Shown here: in pieces, positions 33,286-41,773 of the stretch
Layout of the letters: each line of letters begins with the position of its first letter
How positions within the stretch are numbered: position 1 is the first letter of the stretch
Source: Hymenobacter sp. BT559
Lineage (GTDB): Bacteria; Bacteroidota; Bacteroidia; Cytophagales; Hymenobacteraceae
Length of the DNA stretch: 64,000 nucleotides
Assembly (NCBI RefSeq): GCF_016427535.1
Contig: NZ_JAELXV010000003.1
Coordinates: 558,001-622,000 of the forward strand
Direction of reading: 5' to 3'
Position numbers and translations under genes: made by a program
Notes under the pieces: generated by a model
The model's input: the letters and a program-made list of their open reading frames with translations, nothing else
The model's database searches: none
What the model was told of the DNA's origin: nothing

Positions 33286-34578
33286 ATGAAAAAGCTATTT
33301 TTTCTGGCTGCCCTGCTCTCGCTCGGCGCCTGCAATAAGGAATACACCAATCCCAGCTCGGCCAACCAGACGCAGGTTGTCACCTCGTCCGATGGCCTCA
33401 TCACGCTCTGCAATGGCTTGCAGTACCGCTACAGCACGGGCGGTCTGTTGAGCGTGCTCTACAACGCCGCCGCCCTAGGTGGCCTCAGCACCCGCGAGCT
33501 GAACGTACTTAACGTGGGCAACATCGAGGAATACAACGTGAGCCTAGGGGCTGGCAACGTGAACAATAGCAACGGCGTGGTGCGCAACGTCTGGACCCAG
33601 TGCCAACTGGTGCGTTCCAACGCCGACCTGGTTCTGGCTAACGCTGGCAATGCGCCCGACGCCGGCACTCGCAGCGGCATCGTGGCCTACGCCAGCATCT
33701 TCCGGGCCCTGGCCCTAGGTACGCTGGCCGAGTTTTTTGAGCAAGCGCCCCTCATGACGGGCGACAACGCGCCCTTTGTGCCCCGCGCCCAGCTGTTAAC
33801 TTCCGCCGTGACGCAGCTCGAAGCGGCCGCTGCGCAGCTTACTACTACGCCCGTTTCGGCCGATTTCACTAGCAAAATCGTGCCCGGCCTCGACCTGGCC
33901 AACACCTTGCAGGCGCTCATTGCGCGCTACAGCCTGGAGGCTGGCAACTACGATAAGGCCCTTACGGCGGCTGCTAAGGTCGATTTGACGAAGAAATCGG
34001 TGTTCAACTTCGATGACAACACCCGCAACCCGATTTTCGAAGTGGCCTTCGGCAACCGCAACGTGTTTGAGCCCACCGATGCCAACCTAGGGCTCACCGG
34101 TGCGCTCGCCCCGACAGCCGGCGACCAGCGGCTAGCCTTCCTAGTGCGCGCCAACCCTGCGCCAACCCAAAACCGTGGCCTGGCTTTCTATACGGCGAAC
34201 AATGCGCCCATTCCGGTGTATTTGCCGGGCGAAATGTTGCTGATTCAGGCCGAAGCCTACGCCCGCAAAAACGACCTGACCAATGCCGTTAGCTTCCTCA
34301 ACCGCGTGCTCACCAAAACGCCCGCCCAGGATATTTACGGCCTAGGTGCGGCCCTACCCGCCTACAGCGGCGCGCTCACCCAGGATGCCGTGCTGCTCGA
34401 AATCCTGCGCAACCGCAATATCGAGCTGGCTTTCCAGGGCTTCCGCTTGGCCAACAGCCGCCGCTTTAGCCGGCCCGGCCCCGGCACTACGGGCGCCGAG
34501 CGCAACCGCACCTTCTATCCTTACCCTCGCACCGAGCGCGAGAATAATTCTTCTACCCCTGCCGACCCAGCGATATAA
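33286..34578 (+). CDS. SusD/RagB family surface lipoprotein
   Basis: The 430-residue partner of the SusC protein upstream. It has a type II signal peptide with the lipid-modified cysteine at C16 (SLGAC). It forms the substrate-binding lid over the SusC barrel. Helical TPR-like repeats characteristic of SusD are visible (RSGIVAYASIFRALALGTLAEFFEQ; YLPGEMLLIQAEAYARKNDL; LEILRNRNIELAFQGFRLAN). The length is at the short end for SusD proteins. It is followed by a bidirectional terminator. The ligand is unknown. Confidence 0.92.
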   Translation: MKKLFFLAALLSLGACNKEYTNPSSANQTQVVTSSDGLITLCNGLQYRYSTGGLLSVLYNAAALGGLSTRELNVLNVGNIEEYNVSLGAGNVNNSNGVVRNVWTQCQLVRSNADLVLANAGNAPDAGTRSGIVAYASIFRALALGTLAEFFEQAPLMTGDNAPFVPRAQLLTSAVTQLEAAAAQLTTTPVSADFTSKIVPGLDLANTLQALIARYSLEAGNYDKALTAAAKVDLTKKSVFNFDDNTRNPIFEVAFGNRNVFEPTDANLGLTGALAPTAGDQRLAFLVRANPAPTQNRGLAFYTANNAPIPVYLPGEMLLIQAEAYARKNDLTNAVSFLNRVLTKTPAQDIYGLGAALPAYSGALTQDAVLLEILRNRNIELAFQGFRLANSRRFSRPGPGTTGAERNRTFYPYPRTERENNSSTPADPAI

Positions 34579-34626
34579 GGTATTAGCTATGGTCACCTTT
34601 GGAGACTAAGGGCGGCTATTGAATAA

Positions 34627-34663
34627 AAAAGAGCATGCAGGGCTTAGCCCTGCATGCTCTTTT
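34627..34663. terminator. Bidirectional intrinsic terminator
   Basis: A 17-bp perfect stem (AAAAGAGCATGCAGGGC and its complement) with a TTA loop, with A and T runs on both sides. It serves the SusCD operon and the convergent zinc-ribbon gene. Confidence 0.93.
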
Positions 34664-34687
34664 GACTTTATGAGTGCAAATGGCTAA

Positions 34688-35392
34688 TTACTTGCGCACT
34701 ACTGTCAAGAGCTTGGTCTTGTTCATTGCCGCTACATTGGCGCGGGGCATGGGTACCAAGAAGTTATTAAGCTGGCTCATCATCGAGTCTTGGTGCGCGC
34801 TAACAGCCTCTAGGCTAGTGGGCCGGTAGGTGCTGGTTTGCAGATAGAGCGTGTCAGGCGCGATGCGAGCCACGCGCATCAGGTTGTAGTGTTTGTCTGG
34901 GTTGCGCATGGCGTAGATGTCGGCCACTCTTGGCGCTGCCAGCAGCGGCTCATTGGCGGCAGGGTCGGCGGCTACTAAGGCTTCTTCCATAGCCGAGGCG
35001 GTCGGGGCCGCTCCCACTACATTGGTCAGTTGCTTGGCGGTGGGGTGCTTTTTGCCACCTAGGGCGCCTACCGCCATCAAGCCCACAAAAAGCACCCCAA
35101 CTACGGCCAGCGCCAGGTAATTTGTGACCGGGATGCGGGCCTGCTGCTGTGCCTCTAGCGCTGGCTCGCGGTAGGTGGGTGGCATCTGCTTGGCTTCAAA
35201 TACTTGCTGGCAATGGCCGCATTTGCTCACGCTATTTTTGCCCATCGGCAACACCGGAATCCAGAACAAGTGCAGGTAGCGCGAGTAAACGGTGATGAAC
35301 ACGGAGTTGCGCGTGCCGCAGTTGACGCACGAAACGCCTGCTAGCTCGAAGCTGCTGATGATGGAGGTGCCAGTGCCGAAAAAGAAAATCAT
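34688..35392 (-). CDS. Zinc-ribbon membrane protein, function unknown
   Basis: A 234-residue protein starting at the ATG at 35392 (MIFFFGTGTS), the usual opening of a family of small zinc-ribbon proteins. The ribbon is CVNCGT paired with CGHCQQ. A transmembrane helix follows (YLALAVVGVLFVGLMAVGAL, ~95-115), then a polar C-terminal domain (~120-234) with no recognised family. Its role is not known. It is divergent from a radical SAM gene and shares the 122-bp promoter region with it. Confidence 0.7.
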   Translation of the reverse strand: MIFFFGTGTSIISSFELAGVSCVNCGTRNSVFITVYSRYLHLFWIPVLPMGKNSVSKCGHCQQVFEAKQMPPTYREPALEAQQQARIPVTNYLALAVVGVLFVGLMAVGALGGKKHPTAKQLTNVVGAAPTASAMEEALVAADPAANEPLLAAPRVADIYAMRNPDKHYNLMRVARIAPDTLYLQTSTYRPTSLEAVSAHQDSMMSQLNNFLVPMPRANVAAMNKTKLLTVVRK

Positions 35393-35499
35393 GAGAATGA
35401 GGAAGTAAGAAGTGCTCCCAAAGAAACACGCAAATCGGAACTGCCCCGCGCCTGAGCGCCCTTGTCTTCGCAAAAGGGCTGAACCTCTGCGCCCGCCCG

Positions 35500-35507
35500 T
35501 AGGTTTG
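35500..35507 (+). promoter_or_regulatory. -7 box of the radical SAM gene
   Basis: TAGGTTTG matches TAnnTTTG, 7 bases before the GTG start at 35515, implying a nearly leaderless message. Confidence 0.65.
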
Positions 35508-35514
35508 TAGTCCC

Positions 35515-37731
35515 GTGTCTACCGCTTCGCCCCGCCTTCTGCTGCTCACGCCGCCGCTTACCCAGCTCAATACACCCTACCCGGCCACGGCCTACATCAA
35601 AGGCTTCTTGAAGGGTAGAGGCTACGAGGTGCGGCAGGCCGACCTCAGCATTGGCTTGGTGCTCAAGCTCTTTTCGAAAGAAGGCCTAGGGCGGATGTTC
35701 GACGAAATCGAGGCCGGCGGCTACGACCTCAGCGACAATGTCAAGCGCATGCTGCGCCTGCGCCGCCGCTATGAGGCCACCATCGGCCCGGCCATTCGGT
35801 TTTTGCAGAATAAGGACCTGACGCTGGCGCCGCGCATCTGCCACGGACGGTTTTTGCCCGAAGCCAGCCGCTTCGACAATGTGGCCGACCTTGAAACAGC
35901 CTTTGGCACGATGGGCCTCACCGACCAGGCTCGCCACTTGGCCACACTATATCTGGAAGACCTAGCCGACTTGGTGAAGGAAACCGTGGGCCCGCAGTTT
36001 GGCCTGTCGCGCTACGCCGAGAGCCTGGCTATGTCGGCCACGCACTTCGACCCCCTGCACGACGCCCTGCAAAGCGCGCCTAACCTAGTCGATACCATGC
36101 TGCTAGAGCTGCTCGACGAGCTGCTGGCTGAGGTGCAGCCCGATATCGTGGGCTTCACGGTGCCCTTTCCTGGCAACCTCTACGCGGCCCTGCGCCTGGC
36201 GCAGCGCATCAAGCAAGTGCGCCCCGCCACCGCCACTGTGATGGGCGGCGGCTACCCCAATACCGAGCTGCGCGGGCTGAAAGAACCGCGTTTTTTCGAT
36301 TACATCGATTACCTGACGCTGGATGACGGCGAAGGCCCCTGGCTGCGGCTCTTTGCCTATTTGCAGGGCCAACTGCCGCAAAGCGAGTTGCAGCGCACCT
36401 TCCTGCGCAATGAGGCTGGCGAGGTCGAGTACCTCAACTATCCGCACCCCGACATTCCGCACCCCGAGGTAGGCACGCCCGACTACTCCGACCTGCACCT
36501 AGGCGATTATTTATCGGTAATTGAGGTGCTGAACCCCATGCACCGCCTCTGGAGCGATGGCCGCTGGAACAAGCTCACCGTGGCCCACGGCTGCTACTGG
36601 AAGCGCTGCTCGTTCTGCGACGTCACGCTTGATTATATCGGCCGCTACGAGGCCGCGCCCGCCACGTTACTGGTTGATAGAATCGAGCAGATAGTAGCCC
36701 AGACCGGCCAAACGGGCTTTCACTTTGTAGACGAAGCCGCGCCGCCGCTGGCCCTGCGCGACTTGGCCATCGAGCTGCTCAAGCGCCGCGTCAGCATCAG
36801 TTGGTGGGGTAATATTCGGTTCGAAAAGACCTTTACGCCCGACCTGTGCCGGCTGCTGGCCGCCTCGGGCTGTATTGCCATCAGCGGCGGGCTCGAGGTA
36901 GCGTCCGACCGCCTGCTGGCGCTCATGGAGAAGGGCGTAACCATCGCCCAGGTGGCGCGCGTCACGCAAGGCTTCACGGCGGCGGGGGTGCTCGTGCACG
37001 CCTACCTCATGTACGGCTTCCCGACCCAAACCGCCCAGGAAACCGTGGATGCCTTGGAGGTTGTGCGGCAGCTTTTCGAAACGGGTATTGTGCAGAGCGG
37101 CTACTGGCACCGCTTCTCGATGACAGCCCACTCGCCCGTGGGGAAAAATCCCGCCAAGTACCAGGTGGCCGCCGTAGGCCCCGAGCCCGGCCCCTTTGCC
37201 TGGAACGACCTCTGGCACGATGACCCCCTAGGTGCCAACCACGAGCAGTTCGGCCCCGGCCTCGCCAAAAGCCTCTACAATTACATGCACGGCGTGGCCC
37301 TGCGCGAGCCGCTCAGCTTCTGGTTCGATTTCAAAACGCCGCGCCCTACGGTGCCCCGCCAGCTCATTCAGCAGGCCCTAGGTGAGCCCGATAAGCCCGA
37401 CGCCGCCCAGCCCAACCGCCGCCTCTTCTGGCTCGGCAACGCGCCCGAACTGAGTTTCCGCACGAGCGGCGGCAATGGTCCTAAAGACAAAAAAACGACC
37501 CGCGCCATCCTCACCTGCTACGAGCAAGCCGAGGACTTTGAAGTGAAAACCACCGAGCTTATCGGCCCCTGGCTGCACCAGCTGCTCACGCGCCTCAGCA
37601 CCGACTACGACACCAAAGTATTGCTCAAAGAAGCTGGCGCCAGCTTTCCCACCGGGGCCGGCTCTTGGGAAAACTTTCTGCAAAGCCCCGCCTGGCAGTT
37701 GCTGCGCGAAAAGGGCCTGCTATTGATTTAA
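35515..37731 (+). CDS. B12-binding-domain radical SAM protein
   Basis: A 738-residue enzyme. The N-terminal ~250 residues resemble the cobalamin-binding fold used in class B radical SAM enzymes (LLLTPPLTQLNTPYPATAYI; later QPDIVGFTVPFPGNLYAAL and GGGYPNTE). The iron-sulfur motif CYWKRCSFC, C-x3-C-x2-C spaced, is near residues 360-370, and the barrel continues with GGLEVASDRLL and YLMYGFPTQT. The C-terminal ~200 residues (from about 535) are an extra domain I do not recognise. The start is GTG behind a TAGGTTTG box. Such enzymes often methylate or rearrange unactivated carbons; there is no operon partner to suggest a substrate. Confidence 0.85.
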   Translation: MSTASPRLLLLTPPLTQLNTPYPATAYIKGFLKGRGYEVRQADLSIGLVLKLFSKEGLGRMFDEIEAGGYDLSDNVKRMLRLRRRYEATIGPAIRFLQNKDLTLAPRICHGRFLPEASRFDNVADLETAFGTMGLTDQARHLATLYLEDLADLVKETVGPQFGLSRYAESLAMSATHFDPLHDALQSAPNLVDTMLLELLDELLAEVQPDIVGFTVPFPGNLYAALRLAQRIKQVRPATATVMGGGYPNTELRGLKEPRFFDYIDYLTLDDGEGPWLRLFAYLQGQLPQSELQRTFLRNEAGEVEYLNYPHPDIPHPEVGTPDYSDLHLGDYLSVIEVLNPMHRLWSDGRWNKLTVAHGCYWKRCSFCDVTLDYIGRYEAAPATLLVDRIEQIVAQTGQTGFHFVDEAAPPLALRDLAIELLKRRVSISWWGNIRFEKTFTPDLCRLLAASGCIAISGGLEVASDRLLALMEKGVTIAQVARVTQGFTAAGVLVHAYLMYGFPTQTAQETVDALEVVRQLFETGIVQSGYWHRFSMTAHSPVGKNPAKYQVAAVGPEPGPFAWNDLWHDDPLGANHEQFGPGLAKSLYNYMHGVALREPLSFWFDFKTPRPTVPRQLIQQALGEPDKPDAAQPNRRLFWLGNAPELSFRTSGGNGPKDKKTTRAILTCYEQAEDFEVKTTELIGPWLHQLLTRLSTDYDTKVLLKEAGASFPTGAGSWENFLQSPAWQLLREKGLLLI

Positions 37732-38744
37732 CGGGGTGGTTGTAGCTCCCGTAGCCAACCCACCACGGCTTCTACTAGCCCCGCGCCCTGGCCGCGCAGC
37801 ACCCGGGCGCGCGGGTTGGCAAGAGCAGTGCGCAAGCCCGCTGCCGTGCGGACGGTAGAGGCATCGGTAGCTTCATAAATTCCCAGCACGCGCTCGGTGC
37901 GCGCCAGCGTGCGCCACACCGGACGCGTGGCGGCAGTAGGGGAAGGGGCCCCCTGCACCAGCACAAAAGCTGGCCTAGGGCTACCTAGGGCGGGCTCGGC
38001 CAGCATAGCCGCTAGCAGCGGGGCGCGCCTGCCGGCCGCCCAGGCGCCTACCCGCGCCGTATCGACGCCCGGCGTGCGGCGCAGGTAAGCAAGGGCGGCC
38101 GTGAGGTGCGGCGGCGCCAGAGTATCGGCGGCGGGCAGCAGCAGTACGGTATAGCCTTCGCGGGCCAGTGCATCGGCCCAGGCGGGGGCGCCAGGGGCTG
38201 TGTCGGGGGTAGGAAATACGGCCAGGGCCACGCCAGGCAGCGTTTCGTCGGCGGGGCTAAAGAGCAGCGCTTGACCGCTAGGTCCTGCTACTTCATCGCG
38301 CCGCACCCGGTACACGGCCGGCTCGGCCGGCCCTCGCCGCAGTAGCAGCACCGGGTAGCTAACCGAATCGACGGCCAGCGCCCCGCGCCAGAAGTTTCCT
38401 TGCTGCGTCAGCGTCAAGGTTTCGTCCGTCCGCCCGGGCCGCACCAGCCTAAGCGTGTTTTGCGCAAAATCCAGCGTGTCGGCTACGAAGCTGAGGCTCG
38501 GAGCGGTGGGTACTACCAGCTCGGCATCGTAGTGGCCAGGGCGCGGGTGGCGCACCTCCAGCGCAGCCCGCAGCGCGGGTTGGCCGGGCACGTCTAGCGT
38601 GCCGGCAAAGTGGCCGGTGGGTGGGTGAGCCGCTCCCGCCTGCCCGCTAGCCGCCTCAGGCTGGGCTTGGCAGCTAGCCAACCCAGCCAGCAGCCCAAGC
38701 AGGGCGCCGAAGCGAACGCGTATGGTGTAAGCAAAAACCTGCAC
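37728..38744 (-). CDS. Lipoprotein with degenerate alpha/beta-hydrolase-like domain
   Basis: A 338-residue protein with a lipobox (LASC, cysteine 25 counting from the GTG at 38744). The N-terminal half (~45-150) is beta-rich and polar (FAGTLDVPGQPALRAALEV), and the C-terminal half resembles a dienelactone-hydrolase-like alpha/beta fold (VAVFPTPDTAPG, LAREGYTVLLLP, RVGAWAAGRRAPLLAAM). The usual GxSxG is replaced by GAWAAG, so the serine nucleophile is missing and catalysis is doubtful. A TATATTTG box is 3 bases upstream of the GTG. The stop overlaps that of the convergent radical SAM gene by four bases. Confidence 0.65.
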   Translation of the reverse strand: MQVFAYTIRVRFGALLGLLAGLASCQAQPEAASGQAGAAHPPTGHFAGTLDVPGQPALRAALEVRHPRPGHYDAELVVPTAPSLSFVADTLDFAQNTLRLVRPGRTDETLTLTQQGNFWRGALAVDSVSYPVLLLRRGPAEPAVYRVRRDEVAGPSGQALLFSPADETLPGVALAVFPTPDTAPGAPAWADALAREGYTVLLLPAADTLAPPHLTAALAYLRRTPGVDTARVGAWAAGRRAPLLAAMLAEPALGSPRPAFVLVQGAPSPTAATRPVWRTLARTERVLGIYEATDASTVRTAAGLRTALANPRARVLRGQGAGLVEAVVGWLRELQPPR

Positions 38745-38747
38745 GGC

Positions 38748-38755
38748 CAAATATA
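38748..38755 (-). promoter_or_regulatory. -7 box of the lipoprotein gene
   Basis: TATATTTG on the minus strand matches TAnnTTTG and supports the GTG at 38744 as the start, since a TTG two codons earlier lies inside the box. Confidence 0.6.
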
Positions 38756-38758
38756 CGC

Positions 38759-39307
38759 CTAGGTGCGTCCCGCCAAGCCCTTGCGCAGAATGAGGTCGCG
38801 CTGTATGTCCGTGCCCAGCTTGAAGGCTTGCTCGCCAACTTCCCGAAAGCCAAATCGCTGGTAAAAGGCCTTGGCGCGCTCATTACGCTCCCACACTCCC
38901 AAGACAATAGCCGTGCAATGCTCGGCCTGCGCTAGGTCCAATACCCGGCGCATCAGCGCGGCCCCTAGGCCGGTGCCAATCCAGTCCTCAACCACATAGA
39001 GCTGCTTCACCTCAAGGCGGCCCTGCGCTGATTCTTCGGTCCCAAGGCCTAGGGTCGAGTCGCGCCAGAGCTTGGCAAAGCCTACCAGCTCGCCCTGCAT
39101 CTCGGCCTGCAAAAACGTGCACTGCGGCTGCTGAAGCTCACCAAGCTGGATATCGGGGCCGTACGCCTCGGCCAGAAAGGCGGCCATATCTTCGGGCGTA
39201 TTATCGGCGGCGAAGGTTTCGCTAAACGTTTGGCGACCTAGTTCTGCTAGGCGGGTAGCCGTGGCTAGGTTGGCCTTGGCAATAGAGATGCGGAGGGGAG
39301 AAGACAT
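38759..39307 (-). CDS. GNAT family N-acetyltransferase
   Basis: A 182-residue acetyltransferase of the GNAT fold, using acetyl-CoA. The ATG at 39307 (MSSPLRISIAKANLATA) gives a standard start; an upstream start adds nine atypical residues. The acetyl-CoA loop lies in LYVVEDWIGTGLGAALMRRVLDLA (Q/RxxGxG/A), and ERNERAKAFYQRFGFREVGE is the usual strand beta-6/7 region. The substrate, a small amine or a protein N-terminus, cannot be inferred. It is probably the first gene of a short minus-strand unit. Confidence 0.88.
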   Translation of the reverse strand: MSSPLRISIAKANLATATRLAELGRQTFSETFAADNTPEDMAAFLAEAYGPDIQLGELQQPQCTFLQAEMQGELVGFAKLWRDSTLGLGTEESAQGRLEVKQLYVVEDWIGTGLGAALMRRVLDLAQAEHCTAIVLGVWERNERAKAFYQRFGFREVGEQAFKLGTDIQRDLILRKGLAGRT

Positions 39308-39352
39308 ACTAGGGGCAAAGGTCGGGCGCACCACCTAAACCAGCGCCACCAC

Positions 39353-39595
39353 CTAGCCCGCCTGCCCTACGCGCCAGCCCACGTAGCTAGTAACCACCCC
39401 CGCCCCTATACCCAGCACCACGCCCAGCAGGGGCTGAAACTCTAGCAAGCCTAGGGCGCGCCAATTAAATAGCAAGACGTACAGCTTAAGTAACTGCCCG
39501 AGCACTAGCAAGATGCCCGCTGCAATAAGCAAACCGGCCACCATGCGGCGCGAAAAAGGCGTGAGAACGGTGCGGGACGGGTGACGACGAGGCAT
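39353..39595 (-). CDS. Small two-helix membrane protein, function unknown
   Basis: An 80-residue protein with a basic N-terminus (MPRRHPSRTVLTPFSRR), a hydrophobic helix (MVAGLLIAAGILLVLGQLL), a short loop, and a second helix (LLGVVLGIGAGVVTSYVGW). I recognise no family. An ATG 17 codons earlier is possible but would overlap promoter-like sequence. It lies 45 bp upstream of the GNAT gene on the same strand. Confidence 0.55.
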   Translation of the reverse strand: MPRRHPSRTVLTPFSRRMVAGLLIAAGILLVLGQLLKLYVLLFNWRALGLLEFQPLLGVVLGIGAGVVTSYVGWRVGQAG

Positions 39596-39650
39596 ACGTG
39601 ACAAAGTAAACGCCAAGGCCAGGCTCGATGTTCCGGGCTTTTTCAACTAC

Positions 39651-39680
39651 TTGCTATTTAGCCAAACGGCCGTACCTTTG
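39651..39680 (+). promoter_or_regulatory. Promoter of tRNA-Gly
   Basis: TTG (39651-39653), a 19-bp spacer and TACCTTTG (39673-39680) match both halves of the Bacteroidota promoter. The tRNA begins 16 bases after the -7 box. Confidence 0.8.
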
Positions 39681-39695
39681 CCAGTACCAACCCCC

Positions 39696-39768
39696 GCGAG
39701 AGTAGCTCAGTTGGTAGAGCATCAGCTTCCCAAGCTGAGGGTCGCGAGTTCGAACCTCGTTTCTCGCT
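39696..39768 (+). tRNA. tRNA-Gly(CCC)
   Basis: A 73-nt cloverleaf: acceptor arm GCGAGAG/TTCTCGC with a terminal G-T pair, D-arm GCTCAGTTGGTAGAGC, anticodon stem TCAGC/GCTGA with loop TTCCCAA (anticodon CCC, reading GGG glycine codons), and T-loop TTCGAAC. No CCA is encoded. It has its own promoter and terminator. Confidence 0.95.
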
Positions 39769-39775
39769 CAAAGTA

Positions 39776-39816
39776 AAACAGCCATTCAGACGCAAGTCTG
39801 AGTGGCTGTTTTCTTT
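39776..39816 (+). terminator. Intrinsic terminator after tRNA-Gly
   Basis: A 16-bp stem (AAACAGCCATTCAGAC and GTCTGAGTGGCTGTTT, one wobble) with a 4-nt loop is followed by a T-rich tail. Confidence 0.9.
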
Positions 39817-39873
39817 TCGGAAAATATGTGCCTTTATGTAGTAGGCCGTTGCGCTAAGGCTAGGCGATGGGCC

Positions 39874-41124
39874 CTAAATAGTATCCAGCCTTGGCAAGCG
39901 GAGCAGACCGGCGGCGCGACGCGCTACGGTTTTGACACTGGTACTATCTGGGCCGGTGATGGTCAAGTGGCCCATTTTGCGGCCGGCGCGCGCTTCTGCC
40001 TTGCCGTATAGGTGCAGGTGGGTGCCCGGCAAGCTAAGTACGGCCTGCCAGTCTGGCGCCTGCGGTTGGGCATCGGCATCAAACCACACGTCGCCCAGCA
40101 GATTGAGCATGATGGCGGGCGAATGCTGGCGTGGCTGCGGCAAGGGCAGGCCCGCCATGGTATGCACCTGCAGGTCAAACTGCGACGCGTCGCAGGCGTC
40201 TATTGTGTAGTGGCCGCTGTTGTGCGGGCGCGGCGCCATCTCATTGACTACCAAGCCGCCGTGCTCGCTGCCATCGTCTACCACAAAAAACTCGACGCAC
40301 AGCACGCCCACGTAGCCTAGGTGCTGCGCAATGGAAATGGCTGCCTCGCGGGCCCTTGCGGCCAGGGCCGGGGGCACTGCGCCTTCGTAGGCGTGGGTCA
40401 CGGCCAGAATGCCCGCTACGTGCACGTTGCGCTGCGGGGCGAAGCTGACGACTTGGCCATCCCAGCCGCGCGCCACCAGCACCGAGCACTCGGCGGTAAG
40501 TGGCAGCATCTTTTCCAGCACGCAGGCCACGCCGCCTAGGTCGGCCCAGGCGGCGGCCAGCTCGTCGGCAGTCTTCACGCGAACCTGGCCTTTGCCGTCA
40601 TAGCCTAGGCGCGCGGTTTTCAGAATGCCGGGCAGCAAATCCGTCCGCTCGGCCAGCACAACCTGTAGCTGAGCCGCCGTCTCAACCACCGCATAGGGCG
40701 CGCAGGTCACGCCCGACACGTCGGCGCAGGCCGCGAAATGAGCTTTTTCCTCGATGCGGTCTTGGGCGATGCCCACCACGGCCGCGCCGGGCGCTACGGA
40801 CCGGGTCTGCGCCAGCGTCTGTAGGGCCTGGGCGGGCACGTTTTCAAACTCGGTGGTGATGGCCTGGCACAGGTGGGCCAGCTGCGCCAGGCCGGCCGGG
40901 TCATCATAATTGGTTTGGATATGGTGGTGGCTCACCAGACCGGCCGGGCTTTGCGCGTCGGGCTCCAGCACGGCCGTGAAGTACCCTAGGCGCTGGGCAG
41001 CGTGCACAAACATGCGGCCCAGCTGGCCGCCCCCCAGCACCCCTAGGGTAGCCCGCTGGCCCGCGGCGTCTACGCTGCCAGGAAAAATCGGGAGCAGGGC
41101 GGCTACGTGCGTATCGGCGCTCAT
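39874..41124 (-). CDS. purK: 5-(carboxyamino)imidazole ribonucleotide synthase
   Basis: Uses ATP and bicarbonate to make N5-CAIR from AIR in purine synthesis. It is a 416-residue ATP-grasp enzyme. The N-terminal GVLGGGQLGRMFVHAAQRLGY is the typical PurK opening, preceded by about 25 extra residues. Later come FENVPAQAL, LKTARLGYDGKGQV (ATP loop), VCVEFFVV and NEMAPRPHNSGHYTID, all characteristic. The start overlaps the purE stop by four bases, so the two subunits of this step are made together. The product goes to PurE. Confidence 0.96.
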   Translation of the reverse strand: MSADTHVAALLPIFPGSVDAAGQRATLGVLGGGQLGRMFVHAAQRLGYFTAVLEPDAQSPAGLVSHHHIQTNYDDPAGLAQLAHLCQAITTEFENVPAQALQTLAQTRSVAPGAAVVGIAQDRIEEKAHFAACADVSGVTCAPYAVVETAAQLQVVLAERTDLLPGILKTARLGYDGKGQVRVKTADELAAAWADLGGVACVLEKMLPLTAECSVLVARGWDGQVVSFAPQRNVHVAGILAVTHAYEGAVPPALAARAREAAISIAQHLGYVGVLCVEFFVVDDGSEHGGLVVNEMAPRPHNSGHYTIDACDASQFDLQVHTMAGLPLPQPRQHSPAIMLNLLGDVWFDADAQPQAPDWQAVLSLPGTHLHLYGKAEARAGRKMGHLTITGPDSTSVKTVARRAAGLLRLPRLDTI

Positions 41125-41648
41125 ACGGGCAGGGTCATGGCGCGGGCGGCCTCGGTTTGGTCGGCGCGAAACTGCTGCAGCTTGGTCGCTAGGTCTGGGT
41201 TGTGCAGGGCTAGCAGGCTAATCGCGAACAGCGCGGCGTTGGCCGCCCCAGCCGTACCGATCGCAAACGTGGCCACCGGTATTCCTTTAGGCATCTGCAC
41301 GATGCTGTGCAGCGAGTCTACGCCCTGCAAATGGCGGCTGGCCACCGGCACCCCCAGTACGGGCACTGTGGTTTTGGCGGCCAGCATGCCTGGCAGGTGG
41401 GCGGCCCCGCCTGCGCCAGCAATGATGGCCTGCAAGCCACGTGGGCCGGCCTGCTCGGCGTAGGCAAATAGGTCGTCGGGCATGCGGTGGGCCGATACCA
41501 CGCGCGCTTCGTGGGCCACGCCAAACTGCGTGAGAAGTTGCACGGCGTGCTGCATGGTGTCCCAGTCGCTGTTAGAGCCCATAACTACGCCAATCAGCGG
41601 CCTAGGACTGGAAGTATCGGGGGTATTGGAAGTAGGGAGGGTACTCAT
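41121..41648 (-). CDS. purE: N5-CAIR mutase (PurE)
   Basis: Converts N5-CAIR to CAIR in purine synthesis. A 175-residue protein with the hallmarks VVMGSNSDWDTM near residue 22, SAHRMPDDLFAYA, and IAGAGGAAHLPGMLAAKT, then PVLGVPV. The class I length and motifs fit the bacterial enzyme. I chose the ATG at 41648; a TTG codon just before it is also in frame. It is translated ahead of purK with a four-base overlap. Confidence 0.96.
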   Translation of the reverse strand: MSTLPTSNTPDTSSPRPLIGVVMGSNSDWDTMQHAVQLLTQFGVAHEARVVSAHRMPDDLFAYAEQAGPRGLQAIIAGAGGAAHLPGMLAAKTTVPVLGVPVASRHLQGVDSLHSIVQMPKGIPVATFAIGTAGAANAALFAISLLALHNPDLATKLQQFRADQTEAARAMTLPV

Positions 41649-41668
41649 CAAAAATTAGTTGTGTCAGG

Positions 41669-41741
41669 CGGCGCTTGTTGACGCATAGCTACTGCACTGC
41701 TGAGCGGTTTGGAAGCAGCAGCGATGCGCCAACAAGCGCGG
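41669..41741. repeat. Inverted repeat between pyrC and purE
   Basis: Arms 41669-41689 and 41721-41741 (CGGCGCTTGTTGACGCATAGC and its near complement, 18 of 21) surround about 31 bp. The hairpin could act as a partial terminator or RNA-processing site between the pyrimidine and purine genes. Confidence 0.6.
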
Positions 41742-41773
41742 CCCGACGGTCTTATTCGGCCAGGCGTTGCTTA

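Noticed and set aside
30064..34578. SusCD pair as part of the xylan region
   Set aside because: It is about 19 kb away, on the other strand from the hemicellulase run, with unrelated genes between.
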